DNA from: Syntrophaceae bacterium
Lineage (GTDB): Bacteria; Desulfobacterota; SM23-61
DNA length: 32,478 bases
Direction of reading: 5' to 3'
NCBI GenBank assembly: GCA_013388675.1
Contig: JACAEW010000231.1
Location: forward strand, 1 to 32,478
Made by a program: the position numbers and the translations under genes. The notes below the pieces were generated by a model. That model was not told where the DNA came from. It did no database searches and worked only from the letters and a program-made list of their open reading frames with translations. Numbering within the stretch: the first letter of the stretch is position 1; the number at the start of each line of letters is the position of its first letter. Below are positions 31,731 to 32,478 of the stretch, in pieces.

Positions 31731-32157
31731 TGGTCTATGTCGATACCAGCGTAATCGTAGCTTACTATTGCCCGGAACCTTTGAGTGAGGCGGCCGAGGC
31801 TTTTCTAACCGCCCATTCCCGGCCTGCGATCAGCAGCCTGACCGAGTTGGAGTTTTTTCGGCTGTAGCCAGAAAGGGGCGCGAGGGTAGCCTGAGTAGAA
31901 AGATTGCCGGGCAAATCTTATCCAAATTCCTTAGCCATGCTGAAGGTTCTTTTTACCTGCACTTGCCCGTTGAATCTCAACATTACCGGTTGGCCAGGGA
32001 CTGGATCGGCTTATTCACCCCAAAATTGGGGCCTCTCGATGCTCTACATCTGGCCCTCGCTTCTTCAGAAGCAAAGACCTTGGTAACAGCAAACCAGGGG
32101 CTATTTCAGTCAGCCAAGGCTCTCTCCGTGGAGGCAAGCTTGTTGAAGGTCGCCTAA
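31730..32157 (+). pseudogene. PIN-domain (VapC-like) toxin gene disrupted by a frameshift
   Basis: The first frame reads MVYVDTSVIVAYY and continues through SSLTELEFFRL to a TAG at 31865-31867, only 45 residues. One base after the T6 run (31853-31858), the +1-shifted frame continues as SAVARKGREGSLSRKIAGQ and then through PLDALHLALASSEAKTLVTANQG to TAA at 32157. Joining them by one added T gives a 142-residue PIN ribonuclease with Asp5, Glu41 and the Asp in GPLDALH. The last acidic position common in the family (TAD) is TAN here. PIN toxins cut RNA. A homopolymer sequencing error would look the same as a true mutation. Confidence 0.8.
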
Positions 32158-32346
32158 GTATTCGGAAGCCAAGCACTTTCTGTTAACCATAGAACAGAGT
32201 TATGAAAGCCCCGCCGCCAGCGAAAAATGCCTTCTTGCCCCCTTCCTCAAAACAATGGCCTCATTCTCATTAGAATCCAGAATATTCAAAGGGTTCCAAG
32301 TTTCCCTGCTTTCTTTGCAAAATTTCGACTGATCTTTCCTCTATCG

Positions 32347-32478
32347 CTACACGAACTTCGGCATGATCAACCGGGGGAGGAAGAGGATTAGGGAGGGGCA
32401 TAAAACGATCACCAGGAGAGTCAGGAGCATGGGCAACAAAATAATGCCCACGTCCTTAATGGCCTGGGAGACCTTGAT
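32347..32478 (-). CDS. C-terminal end of a TRAP transporter large permease (DctM-like), partial
   Basis: A minus-strand frame enters at the right edge and ends at TAG (32349-32347). It encodes 43 residues: VSQAIKDVGIILLPMLLTL, a hydrophobic helix, then LILFLPRLIMPKFV. The IKDV segment followed by one membrane helix and a ...LP-L-M tail is how DctM/SiaQM-type large subunits end. The fragment is short, so the family is a reasoned guess. If right, the window is flanked by a third binding-protein-dependent carboxylate transporter. The 189 bp between this gene and the PIN gene (32158-32346) contain no gene or terminator that I can support. Confidence 0.6.
   Translation of the reverse strand: MKVSQAIKDVGIILLPMLLTLLVIVLCPSLILFLPRLIMPKFV

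Noticed and set aside
31853-31867. Programmed -1 or +1 ribosomal frameshifting at the PIN gene
   Set aside because: The T6 run alone is a weak slippery site and no stimulatory stem-loop or internal Shine-Dalgarno sequence is visible, so I treat it as a disrupted gene first.
1-32478. CRISPR array
   Set aside because: The only regular repeats are contiguous 7- or 9-bp units without spacers, and no cas gene is present.
1-32478. tRNA, rRNA and known riboswitches
   Set aside because: No cloverleaf, conserved rRNA segment or recognised aptamer motif was seen in the gaps.

Overview
The window looks like a chromosomal segment from an uncultured anaerobic or facultative Gram-negative bacterium, most plausibly Desulfobacterota (the former Deltaproteobacteria). 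This is inferred from gene content and style: high-GC codon use, a signal-peptide lipoprotein, a FeoA-FeoB fusion, an ADP-forming acyl-CoA ligase alpha subunit, tripartite tricarboxylate and TRAP-type transporters, and an aldehyde:ferredoxin-oxidoreductase (AOR) family tungsto/molybdoenzyme with its own small iron-sulfur protein. No rRNA, tRNA or CRISPR array was found, so placement is tentative.

Left edge (1-1900): the tail of an unidentified Cys-containing ORF, an AT-rich leader, a class II Fic-domain protein (AMP-transfer type), and a decayed IS200/IS605 transposase fragment that still carries its right-end hairpins. This part looks like accessory DNA.

Plus-strand block (1950-12393): a TPR lipoprotein, an acyl-CoA ligase alpha subunit, uvrB, uvrC, a cytosolic gamma-glutamyltransferase-family protein and a soluble GAF-PAS-PAS histidine kinase. 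The gaps in this block carry short tandem arrays with a strict 7-bp period. One array ends exactly at the uvrC start codon and another has become the coding sequence of the UvrC tail.

Minus-strand block (19957 down to 12478): a feoA-feoB fusion, an extended-SDR thioester-reductase-like protein, pgi, and an LTA-synthase-like membrane sulfatase-fold enzyme. Pgi and the sulfatase overlap by 20 bp.

Transport block (20380-23547, plus): a complete tctC-tctB-tctA set for uptake of an organic acid, with a strong hairpin plus U-tract between tctC and tctB.

The most interesting locus is the leftward operon 31093 to 23598: a SAM methyltransferase, a RbsB-like periplasmic binding protein, a two-cluster ferredoxin-like protein, an AOR-family oxidoreductase, a two-domain sugar-type ABC ATPase, an isochorismatase-type cysteine hydrolase and a RbsC-like permease. 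The enzyme genes sit inside the transporter genes with gaps or overlaps of 1 to 67 bp (apart from 196 bp after the binding protein). This suggests one uptake-plus-catabolism unit for a substrate that is carried like a sugar but processed by a tungsten/molybdenum aldehyde-type enzyme and an amidase-like hydrolase. A good sigma-70 promoter with an overlapping dyad lies just upstream.

Right edge (31372-32478): an isolated strong terminator, a Phd/YefM-type antitoxin gene followed by a PIN-domain toxin gene broken by a single-base frameshift in a T6 run, and the C-terminal end of a TRAP-transporter large permease on the minus strand.
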